This document shows positions 1 to 6,313 of a stretch of 33,933 bases of DNA, piece by piece. How positions within the stretch are numbered: the stretch's first letter is position 1; each line of letters opens with the position of its first letter. The translations under genes and the position numbers were made by a program. The stretch is from an uncultured Gammaproteobacteria bacterium. Lineage in GTDB: Bacteria; Pseudomonadota; Gammaproteobacteria; Chromatiales; Chromatiaceae. The notes below the pieces were generated by a model that saw only the letters and a list, made by a program, of their open reading frames with translations, was not told where the DNA came from and did no database searches. Location: the NCBI GenBank assembly GCA_937926265.1, contig CALAZS010000191.1:1-33933 (forward strand), in the 5' to 3' direction.

Positions 1-201
1 GCTTCTTCAAAAATAATTAAAGACATACGCCTATTTGATGTCTATACTGGTGATAATATAGATTCTGGTCGAAAAAGTTTAGCTTTGAGCTTGATTTTAC
101 AGGATTCTTCCAAGACACTAACAGATGAAGACGTTGATAATGCAACTGCGAATGTGTTGTCTGCTTTATCGAAAGAATTGAAAGTTGAACTTAGAGACTA
201 G
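1..201 (+). CDS. pheT: Phenylalanyl-tRNA synthetase beta chain, C-terminal end (partial)
   Basis: The reading frame is open from base 1 and stops with TAG at 199-201, so only the last 66 codons are present. The translation carries the end of the ferredoxin-fold anticodon-binding domain of the beta subunit, with the segment RLFDVYTGDNI and then GRKSLALSLILQD, which matches the usual C-terminus of bacterial PheT. The enzyme charges tRNA-Phe as an alpha2-beta2 complex in the cytosol. The next gene, ihfA, starts 19 bases downstream, the standard gammaproteobacterial pheST-ihfA order, which supports both assignments. The N-terminal part lies outside the window. Confidence 0.93.
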   Translation, partial: ASSKIIKDIRLFDVYTGDNIDSGRKSLALSLILQDSSKTLTDEDVDNATANVLSALSKELKVELRD

Positions 202-219
202 AGAAAAGAGATTAGCATA

Positions 220-522
220 ATGGCATTAACAAAAGCTGATATGGCCGAGCGTCTTTTCGAAGAACTAGGTCTTAACAAACGTGAAGCCAAAGAGATGGTC
301 GAAAAGTTTTTTGAAGTGATTCGCGTTTCTCTTGAAAATGGTGAACAGGTAAAGTTGTCAGGCTTTGGCAATTTTGACCTGAGAGAAAAGAAACAACGTC
401 CGGGCCGTAATCCTAAAACCGGTGAAGAAATTCCAATTTCTGCACGTCGGGTGGTGACTTTCAAGGCTGGGCAAAAACTGAAACAAAGAGTGGAAGCATA
501 TGCTGGATCCGGGGAACAGTAG
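220..522 (+). CDS. ihfA: Integration host factor subunit alpha
   Basis: This 100-residue protein has the full length and pattern of IhfA. It has an N-terminal helical dimerisation part (MALTKADMAERLFEELGLNK), the strand motif KLSGFGNFDLREK, and the beta-arm with the intercalating proline in GRNPKTGEE (Pro65). IHF is a heterodimer that bends DNA sharply and assists transcription, replication and recombination. An AGAAAAGAG-like purine stretch just before the ATG serves as ribosome binding site. It lies between pheT and a MerR regulator whose start overlaps the ihfA end by 23 bases, so all three are probably co-transcribed. Nothing unusual is seen. Confidence 0.97.
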   Translation: MALTKADMAERLFEELGLNKREAKEMVEKFFEVIRVSLENGEQVKLSGFGNFDLREKKQRPGRNPKTGEEIPISARRVVTFKAGQKLKQRVEAYAGSGEQ

Positions 523-868
523 TAGTAACGAAAATTTACCTGCCATTCCGAGCAAGCGCTATTTCACCATTGGTGAAGTCAGCGAACTTTGCGAAGTAAA
601 ACCGCATGTTCTGCGCTACTGGGAACAGGAATTTCCTCAGCTAAAACCGGTTAAGCGACGTGGTAACCGTCGTTATTACCAGCGTCATGATGTGCTGATG
701 ATCAGGCAGATCAGAAGTCTGCTCTATGAACAGGGCTTCACCATTGGTGGTGCTCGTCAGCAATTGTCTGCTGAAGGCGATAAGCCGGCTCAGGCCAAGG
801 GTCAAAACCAGGAACTGGTAAAACAGCTTTGCACGGAACTTGAAGAAGTTCTGGCAATTTTAAAATAA
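500..868 (+). CDS. MerR-family transcriptional regulator downstream of ihfA
   Basis: A 122-residue protein with a MerR winged-helix DNA-binding domain at about residues 20-87 (YFTIGEVSELCEVKPHVLRY and the wing region KRRGNRRYY). It then has a short C-terminal helix that is probably the dimerisation coiled coil. No cysteine cluster for metal sensing is present, so it belongs to the short MerR regulators regularly found immediately after ihfA in Gammaproteobacteria. Target genes are not known to me. The start ATG lies inside the ihfA end, implying translational coupling. A strong intrinsic terminator follows 34 bases after the stop, closing the pheT-ihfA-merR unit. Confidence 0.9.
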   Translation: MLDPGNSSSNENLPAIPSKRYFTIGEVSELCEVKPHVLRYWEQEFPQLKPVKRRGNRRYYQRHDVLMIRQIRSLLYEQGFTIGGARQQLSAEGDKPAQAKGQNQELVKQLCTELEEVLAILK

Positions 869-901
869 CCAATAATTTAAATAAAAATAAAACGCTCTAA
901 C

Positions 902-943
902 AAGCCGCTATCCGTTTTAGTGAACTGGGATAGCGGCTTTTTT
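902..943 (+). terminator. Rho-independent terminator of the pheT-ihfA-merR unit
   Basis: Perfect 12-bp arms AAGCCGCTATCC (902-913) and GGATAGCGGCTT (928-939) enclose a 14-base loop and are followed by a run of six T (938-943). It lies 34 bases after the MerR stop on the same strand. Confidence 0.93.
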
Positions 944-1048
944 GTTTTCGTCATTAATTCCCTCAATTAAAAAATAAAGAATAAAAATAACTAGTCGCTA
1001 TAGTTGTTGATACGGCTTTAATAATAATAAGATTCAAGAGGATGCAAA

Positions 1049-1960
1049 ATGATCAAAAGACTTGTTTTGTCTTTGCTGCCGGTTCTGCTTTTGGTGTTGG
1101 CCGGCTGTGAAAAAGCGCCTGAAGAAGTTGGTGGGCCGGTGTATTCAAAAGGTTCAGAGTCACAAAAACCGGTTTATCGATTTGCTATACACCCATTACA
1201 TAACCCCCGTAAATTATCCGAGGCCTATCAGCCTCTGATCGATCACCTGAACGAACAAATCACTGAAGTAAATTTTGAACTCGAAGCTTCCAGGGACTAC
1301 CAGGCGTACGAGGTTAAATTCAGAGATCGAAAACCACAGATGGTTCTGCCAAACCCCTGGCAAACTCTTGAGGCCATCAAGGTCGGTTATAACGTTGTTG
1401 CTATGGCGGGTGAGGCCGAGGACTTTAAAGGTATTTTTATAGTCAGAAAAGACAGCGGTATTGAAACGCCTGCTGACTTAAAGGGTAAGGTTGTCAGTTA
1501 TCCCTCTCATACTGCATTGGCCGCCTGTATCATGCCGCAAAGATACCTGCATGATAACGGCATTAATATCCACGAAGACATTGAAAACCGTTATGTTGGT
1601 TCACAGGAATCTTCAATCATGAATGCCTTGTTGGGTGAGTCTGCTGCCGGTGCTACCTGGCCGCCACCCTGGCGTCTGTTTCAGAAGGATCGTCCCGAAG
1701 ATGCCGCTCAGTTACATGTGATCTGGGAAACTCCGCCATTAATGAATAACTCGGTCATGTTTCGGGATGATGTACCGGAAAATATTGTCAAAAAGGCAAG
1801 TGAAATACTTTATTCACTGCATGAAACAGAACAAGGCCGGAAGATTTTAAAGGGCATGGAAACGGCTCGTTTCTACCAGGCGGCTAATGACAGTTATAAA
1901 CCTGTCAGTGAATTTGTGGACAGCTTTGAGGAGGAAGTCAGACCTGTAGAACAACCCTGA
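1049..1960 (+). CDS. PhnD-like periplasmic substrate-binding lipoprotein
   Basis: A 303-residue lipoprotein. The signal peptide ends in the lipobox LAGC with the lipidated Cys at residue 20. The mature part has the features of the PhnD/phosphate-phosphonate binding-protein family: YRFAIHPLHNPRKLSEAYQP near the start, then the hinge region MVLPNPWQTLEA and DLKGKVVSYPSHT. PhnD-type proteins bind small oxyanions for ABC transporters, but no permease or ATPase gene is nearby. Instead a membrane histidine kinase begins 17 bases downstream, an arrangement in which the binding protein probably feeds a ligand signal to the kinase sensor domain. An AGAGGA ribosome binding site precedes the ATG. The ligand cannot be read from the sequence. 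Confidence 0.82.
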   Translation: MIKRLVLSLLPVLLLVLAGCEKAPEEVGGPVYSKGSESQKPVYRFAIHPLHNPRKLSEAYQPLIDHLNEQITEVNFELEASRDYQAYEVKFRDRKPQMVLPNPWQTLEAIKVGYNVVAMAGEAEDFKGIFIVRKDSGIETPADLKGKVVSYPSHTALAACIMPQRYLHDNGINIHEDIENRYVGSQESSIMNALLGESAAGATWPPPWRLFQKDRPEDAAQLHVIWETPPLMNNSVMFRDDVPENIVKKASEILYSLHETEQGRKILKGMETARFYQAANDSYKPVSEFVDSFEEEVRPVEQP

Positions 1961-1977
1961 TTGATTCCGAGCAATTC

Positions 1978-3891
1978 ATGAATTTCTTTCTTCAACTCGT
2001 TACTAAAACCATTCGTCGCCAGCTGGTTATCGGTGTTGCTATTGTGCATGCCGTGTTGATGGTGATGTTTGTCTGGGACTTGACGGTACGCCAGCAGGAC
2101 CTGTTACTGGAACGCCAGGTTGAGCAGGCAGAAGCCCTGGCCCGAAGTGTTGCGACGTCTTCTGCGGGCTGGGTGGTTTCCCGCGACCTGTATGGTCTGC
2201 AGGAAATTATTGCAGCACAGTCACGTTATCCCGAACTGATTTTCGCGATGGTACTCGATGTTGACGGCAGGATCCTGGCGCACAGTGATACCGAACGCGT
2301 TGGCCAGTTTGTTACGGACTTGCCTGGTAAGCCAATTGATACCATTCTTAAGCGTTCACCGAGCCTGGTTGATGCGGTCAGTCCTGTGGTGCTTGCTGAT
2401 TATCACCAGGGCTGGGTGAGAATTGGTCTGGGGCAGGAGGTCACTGCCGAGCGCCTGGCTTTGATAACGCGTGATGGTATTTTGTATGCGATTGCCGCAA
2501 TTCTGATTGGTTCTATCATGGCCTGGTACATGGGTAGCCGCCTGACAAAAAAATTACGCAATATTGAAACAGCAGCTGATTTTGTAGAGCAGGGCGACCT
2601 TGAGAAGCGGGCCGACGTTTCCGGGCATGATGAAGTTGCCCACGTTGCACAGGCATTTAACGACATGTTGGATACCATGCGGTTATCTCTGCGGGAACTG
2701 GAGGAAAGTGAAGAGCGCTTTAACCTGGCAATGCTGGCGACCAATGATGGTTTATGGGACTGGGACTTAAAAACTGATGAAGTGTATTACTCGGTTCGCT
2801 GGAAGGAGATGATTGGATACGGTGATGAAGAGTTGGGTTCCGATTTTAAAACCTGGGAAGGACTGGTTGATGAAAGCGGTAAGGAAAAAACTGTTGGGTT
2901 GATTCAAAGGGTAATTCAATCAGGTGAGCATGGCTTTACAACTGAATTTCGTCTGAAGCACAAAAACGGTCATTGGATTGATGTTCTCTCGCGTGGGCGC
3001 GTGGTGCGAAATGAAGATGGAGAGGCTGTCAGGCTGGTTGGTACACATACCGATGTGACTGACCTTCGTGCCATGGAACGCGAGTTGATTACCCACAGGG
3101 ATCATCTTGAAAAAATGGTCAGGGAACGAACCGAGGAACTGGAAAAGGCGCGCGAAGCTGCAGATAAGGCCAACTATGAAAAAAGTCAGTTCCTGGCAAA
3201 CATGTCGCATGAATTAAGAACGCCGATGCATTCGATTATCGGTTTTACAAATATCTTATTGAAGAAGGATTTTGATGAAAAAAGCCGTCAGTTTTTACAA
3301 AACATCAAAACCAGCGGAGTTCGTTTAACGCTACTGCTTAATGACCTTCTCGACATATCCAAACTGGAAGCCGGTAAAATGCAGGCAAGCTATGCCAATG
3401 TCATCCTGGAAAAGCTGGTTGCAAACTGTATCAATGATGTGATGAGCTTGCTTGATGAGAAAAAACTGAGCATACATTTTTCCAATGCAAATGAATGTGA
3501 ACTTGAGTGTGATCAAAAACTGATCACCCAGGTGGTTATTAACCTGTTATCCAATGCCATCAAGTTCAGTCCTGAGAACGGTGAAATCAGTATCGTTATC
3601 AATCAGTTTGAAGCTGATTTGGGGGGTACCACTCAGCCTGTAGTGGAGCTTGTTGTCAGTGACCAGGGGCTGGGTATTCCACAGTCGGAACTGAAGTCAA
3701 TTTTTGATAAATTCGTACAGAGTTCCAAAACCTATAATCATACAGGTGGAACGGGTCTGGGATTGCCAATCTGTCGTGAAATAGTGCGTATGCACAAAGG
3801 CCGTATCTGGGCAGAGAGTCCGCTGGATATTGAAGCTTCTTCAGGTACTGCCTTTAACGTCATGTTGCCGGTTAAGCAAAAAATAGATTAA
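1978..3891 (+). CDS. Membrane-bound sensor histidine kinase with HAMP and PAS domains
   Basis: A 637-residue kinase. A first membrane helix (about 16-35) is followed by a periplasmic sensor region (about 40-163), a second membrane helix (about 165-186), HAMP (187-240), PAS/PAC (about 245-365), a coiled coil (370-400), HisKA with SHELRTP and phospho-acceptor His411, and a HATPase with N box NLLSNAIKFSPENG, G1 box DQGLGIP and G2 box GGTGLGLP. There is no receiver domain and no response-regulator gene beside it, so the partner must be elsewhere. The gene follows the PhnD-like lipoprotein by 17 bases and is probably in one operon with it; that lipoprotein is the obvious candidate for ligand presentation in the periplasm. 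The signal is unknown. Confidence 0.88.
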   Translation: MNFFLQLVTKTIRRQLVIGVAIVHAVLMVMFVWDLTVRQQDLLLERQVEQAEALARSVATSSAGWVVSRDLYGLQEIIAAQSRYPELIFAMVLDVDGRILAHSDTERVGQFVTDLPGKPIDTILKRSPSLVDAVSPVVLADYHQGWVRIGLGQEVTAERLALITRDGILYAIAAILIGSIMAWYMGSRLTKKLRNIETAADFVEQGDLEKRADVSGHDEVAHVAQAFNDMLDTMRLSLRELEESEERFNLAMLATNDGLWDWDLKTDEVYYSVRWKEMIGYGDEELGSDFKTWEGLVDESGKEKTVGLIQRVIQSGEHGFTTEFRLKHKNGHWIDVLSRGRVVRNEDGEAVRLVGTHTDVTDLRAMERELITHRDHLEKMVRERTEELEKAREAADKANYEKSQFLANMSHELRTPMHSIIGFTNILLKKDFDEKSRQFLQNIKTSGVRLTLLLNDLLDISKLEAGKMQASYANVILEKLVANCINDVMSLLDEKKLSIHFSNANECELECDQKLITQVVINLLSNAIKFSPENGEISIVINQFEADLGGTTQPVVELVVSDQGLGIPQSELKSIFDKFVQSSKTYNHTGGTGLGLPICREIVRMHKGRIWAESPLDIEASSGTAFNVMLPVKQKID

Positions 3892-3917
3892 GCAACAGGT
3901 TTAAATTGATTTAATTA

Positions 3918-4481
3918 TTAAGGGATGATCGGGTTTAAGGCACCCATTGGTTTTGAGAACTGTCTTACGCTGTACTCCATGCCGGCCATTCCCATGGTCA
4001 TGTGGCGCATGTTGGCATCAATACTTGAAATTGACAGTTTCATGCCTTCCATTTCTTTGTCAATCAGCATCATGTTATCAGTCATGTTGTCCATGCTGAT
4101 GCGAACCAAGGGAAGGTTTGATGTCATCAGGCCAATGTTGTTGGAAATGGTATGCATGTAAGCGGTGTGCTCGTCAAACTGGTCGATTGTGGTCGCGATA
4201 TGGGTCATATCATCATCAATATCGATAAGCTTGTGACGCATTGAATCCATGTTGTTGACAATATTGTCCATGTTGGATGAAAGCACCCAGACCAGGCTGA
4301 CATTAACTATCGCAACGACAAGCAATAAAATGGAAATCTGTTTTATGACCTTGTCGGTTACCTTGAAATGCTGATGACGCTCGTCGATATGTAACTGGGT
4401 TTCCCTGCCAAGACGGGCCATGACTTCCACAATGGCTTTGCGTGGGTCATCCGGACTGGTGTTGTTCTCTTGATCTATCAT
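3918..4481 (-). CDS. Small membrane-anchored coiled-coil protein, paralogue of its neighbour
   Basis: A 187-residue protein of no family I can name. It has a hydrophilic N-terminal region (1-45), one transmembrane helix (about 47-68), and a long, Met/Asp/Asn-rich heptad-like segment to about residue 165 (for example MDNIVNNMDSMRHKLIDIDD), ending in a short Pro-containing tail. The downstream segment resembles chemoreceptor or HAMP-proximal coiled coils but no signalling domain is present. The start overlaps the stop of the upstream gene at 4478 by 4 bases, and both proteins share the same plan (N-tail, one membrane helix, coiled coil, tail after an F/MxxP segment), so they are likely co-translated paralogues forming a hetero-oligomer. 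It converges with the histidine kinase gene; no terminator is evident between them. Confidence 0.75.
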   Translation of the reverse strand: MIDQENNTSPDDPRKAIVEVMARLGRETQLHIDERHQHFKVTDKVIKQISILLLVVAIVNVSLVWVLSSNMDNIVNNMDSMRHKLIDIDDDMTHIATTIDQFDEHTAYMHTISNNIGLMTSNLPLVRISMDNMTDNMMLIDKEMEGMKLSISSIDANMRHMTMGMAGMEYSVRQFSKPMGALNPIIP

Positions 4482-5074
4482 GGAAAAGGCATGAACCTGT
4501 TCATGGTGCGTGCGGGTTCAGACATGCGGCTCATCTCGTAATTGATGTATTGCACTTCACCATTGATATGCTGGATGGTAACCGAGATATCTGAAATCAT
4601 GTGCCTGATATCACCGAACTGCTGATTGATATCATTCACGGTGGTGTTCATTGCCTGGGTATTATCCGTAATGCGTTCCATTTCATCATTCATAATGGTC
4701 GTGTATTCCTCTATATCGGACATCAGGGCGACCTGGGATTCCATCGCAATGACATTGTCCTTGATACGATCCATTTTCTCCGACACTGACGCAAAATGAT
4801 GATTCATGCCAACTACAACATCTGAAATTCGACTTACCTGGGAACTCAGCATAATAAGGAGAATCAAGATAGACAGGGCAACCAGGCTAAGAATCACCAG
4901 GCCGGCTCTGATGCTGAAGTTCAGACGGTCGCCCAGACGATTTTTGACATCTATTTGACCCAGAACAATACCTTCAAAAGACCCCATTGCCCGGAGGTAT
5001 TGCTGCTGCAATACGGCATCGTTGTTACTCGCTTTGGGGTTTTGGATTTCGTCTTCCGTCAAGTTCTGATCCAT
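4478..5074 (-). CDS. Small membrane-anchored coiled-coil protein (upstream paralogue)
   Basis: A 198-residue protein with a hydrophilic N-terminal region of about 55 residues, one membrane helix (about 56-77), then a heptad-like segment rich in Met, Ile and Asp (IEEYTTIMNDEMERITDNTQ), ending in MNRFMPFP. The family name is unknown to me. Organisation and composition match the next gene downstream on the same strand, with which it overlaps by four bases. A duplication followed by divergence is the simplest explanation. A role in a membrane-bound scaffold or in modulating the neighbouring kinase is possible but is only inference. The start ATG at 5074 is the first in frame. Confidence 0.75.
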   Translation of the reverse strand: MDQNLTEDEIQNPKASNNDAVLQQQYLRAMGSFEGIVLGQIDVKNRLGDRLNFSIRAGLVILSLVALSILILLIMLSSQVSRISDVVVGMNHHFASVSEKMDRIKDNVIAMESQVALMSDIEEYTTIMNDEMERITDNTQAMNTTVNDINQQFGDIRHMISDISVTIQHINGEVQYINYEMSRMSEPARTMNRFMPFP

Positions 5075-5185
5075 GCGTTGTAATTTATTCTTGTCTCATG
5101 ATTCTATTGAATCTTTATTTGAAATCATAGTACTAGATTGGATCAGGGGAGAAATCATGGATGAAATTCATTTTTTTGGAAGCGT

Positions 5186-5216
5186 AAAAGAAAAAGGCTC
5201 CGGAATAACCGGAGCC
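5186..5216 (-). terminator. Minus-strand intrinsic terminator upstream of the coiled-coil genes
   Basis: Perfect 8-bp arms GGCTCCGG (5196-5203) and CCGGAGCC (5209-5216) with a 5-base loop. On the plus strand a run of A with one G (5186-5195) precedes them, so on the minus strand the hairpin is followed by TTTTTCTTTT. It therefore ends minus-strand transcription arriving from higher coordinates. No minus-strand protein gene lies there, which suggests a non-coding transcript. Confidence 0.75.
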
Positions 5217-5364
5217 AGCTCTCCTTTCTGCGGGGAGAAATGTTCAGGGTTTGGGGAGAAACCCTTCATAATTAATTTCGGCCAACGGTGTAAATTATTG
5301 AGTAATCTGAGAAGTTTATTCCTAACGCCAGTATCTAAATAACGGCAATAAATTAATCAGCTAT

Positions 5365-5395
5365 AAAAAACCCGGCTCAAAGGAGGGGCCGGGTT
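5365..5395 (-). terminator. Second minus-strand terminator, loop carries an anti-Shine-Dalgarno sequence
   Basis: Perfect 8-bp arms AACCCGGC (5369-5376) and GCCGGGTT (5388-5395). On the minus strand the hairpin runs into TTTTTT (5370-5365) and the 11-base loop reads CCCTCCTTTGA, which contains CCTCCTTT, complementary to a Shine-Dalgarno AGGAGG. No minus-strand gene feeds into it. Confidence 0.75.
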
Positions 5396-5457
5396 GAAAA
5401 CAAATTACGCTTTTCTAACGGGAGTATTAATAGCTTAGTTTATCTGTTGGAGGCTGA

Positions 5458-5473
5458 TGTGATAGAGGTCACA
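5458..5473. promoter_or_regulatory. CRP/FNR-superfamily type operator (CRP consensus)
   Basis: TGTGATAGAGGTCACA is a full TGTGA-N6-TCACA palindrome, the CRP/Vfr core consensus. It lies about 126 bases upstream of the small gene at 5599 and about 62 bases upstream (in minus-strand sense) of the hairpin at 5369-5395. It could control either direction. A weak plus-strand -10 candidate GATATT (5514-5519) would place the site near -60, a class I position. This is a sequence match only. Confidence 0.6.
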
Positions 5474-5598
5474 TATTTAAGCGTTACAGAACATCGACAG
5501 AGTTACATAACTTGATATTTGTTGCTCAAAGATTATTGCCAGCAACTTGAAACAAAGGTTAATCTTCAATTTTTGGAAAACTATAAGCAGGTGTTTAA

Positions 5599-5913
5599 GT
5601 GGCGGTAGGTGCAGGCAAATACGTAGGCGTTAGCAAAGACATTAATGGTGGTATGACGCATTTTGGCAAGGCAATTCGTGATGCCTGGGTTTTTGGCATT
5701 CTGCCTGAAGGCGAAGAGTGTGAAGGATGGGCTTTTAGCCGGATCGAGGTTGTCATTAATCAGGTTAATGATGAATGGGATAAATATGGTTGTCTTGTCA
5801 GCGGTTTGCCCGAAGATTTAAGAGAGCGCCACAAGAAAATCCATGACAAAGCTATTGAAATTGCTAGGACAGTTGGCTGGTCCGGTGAGCAGGAAGTTTC
5901 CAGTGAGTCATGA
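5599..5913 (+). CDS. Small conserved-looking protein of unknown function upstream of RuBisCO
   Basis: A 104-residue soluble protein starting at GTG 5599, which directly follows an in-frame TAA, with AGCAGG as weak ribosome binding site. No signal peptide or membrane helix is seen. Recognisable segments are FGKAIRDAWVFGILPEGEEC, the Trp-containing EGWAFSRIEVVINQVNDEWD, and GLPEDLRERHKKIHDKAIEI, the last probably a helix. I have the impression that similar small proteins occur in autotrophic sulfur oxidisers, but I cannot name a family. It stands alone, 400 bases before cbbL on the same strand, with a CRP-type palindrome upstream. A role linked to carbon or sulfur metabolism is only suggested by position. 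An ATG at 5653 is an alternative start. Confidence 0.75.
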   Translation: MAVGAGKYVGVSKDINGGMTHFGKAIRDAWVFGILPEGEECEGWAFSRIEVVINQVNDEWDKYGCLVSGLPEDLRERHKKIHDKAIEIARTVGWSGEQEVSSES

Positions 5914-6313
5914 GAAACGCTTATAAGAATAATTTGTTTGCAAACGATTCATAGATAACTAGAATATTTCCGTCTTTTGAAAGGGTGCTCTATATAGAAT
6001 TTAATCTAAATTCGACGATTAATTTAGATGATTATCTATATTAAAGGGTTCTAAAATAGATAAAAAAACAAATTTCCAGGCTGGTTGATATAGGAAAAAA
6101 TAATTTTAAATCAACCGGTTAGGACGTTATGCGTGGATAAAATTGATCTTCACTATCAAGTAATGTGTATTAGAAATTTCATATATAGATGTTAATTGAT
6201 TGACACGTCGAAAAGTATTTATTGGAAACAAGGTGTCTCCAGTAACTAACCTTCCCATCCAGATTTCGTGGTAATCACAAGATCGCTCAACAGCAACTGA
6301 ACAGGAGTTGACT
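5914..6313 (+). promoter_or_regulatory. cbbL upstream control region with two inverted repeats
   Basis: This 400-base AT-rich stretch holds no gene. Two dyads stand out. The first has 9-bp arms ATCTAAATT (6004-6012) and AATTTAGAT (6021-6029) separated by 8 bases. The second has 8-bp arms TTATCTAT (6032-6039) and ATAGATAA (6056-6063) separated by 16 bases. Paired AT-rich T-N11-A type dyads are the usual binding sites of LysR regulators such as CbbR. A promoter candidate is TTGATC (6143-6148), 17-base spacer, TGTATT (6166-6171). A perfect TTGACA at 6200-6205 lacks a -10 at correct spacing. The exact start point cannot be fixed by eye. Confidence 0.5.

Noticed and set aside
5073..5342. Plus-strand frame of 89 codons
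   Set aside because: Contains the hairpin at 5196-5216, lacks a ribosome binding site and has random-looking composition; overlaps the start of the minus-strand coiled-coil gene.
6200..6221. Sigma-70 promoter with TTGACA at 6200-6205 before cbbL
   Set aside because: The only -10-like hexamer (TATTTA at 6216) leaves a 10-base spacer, far too short.
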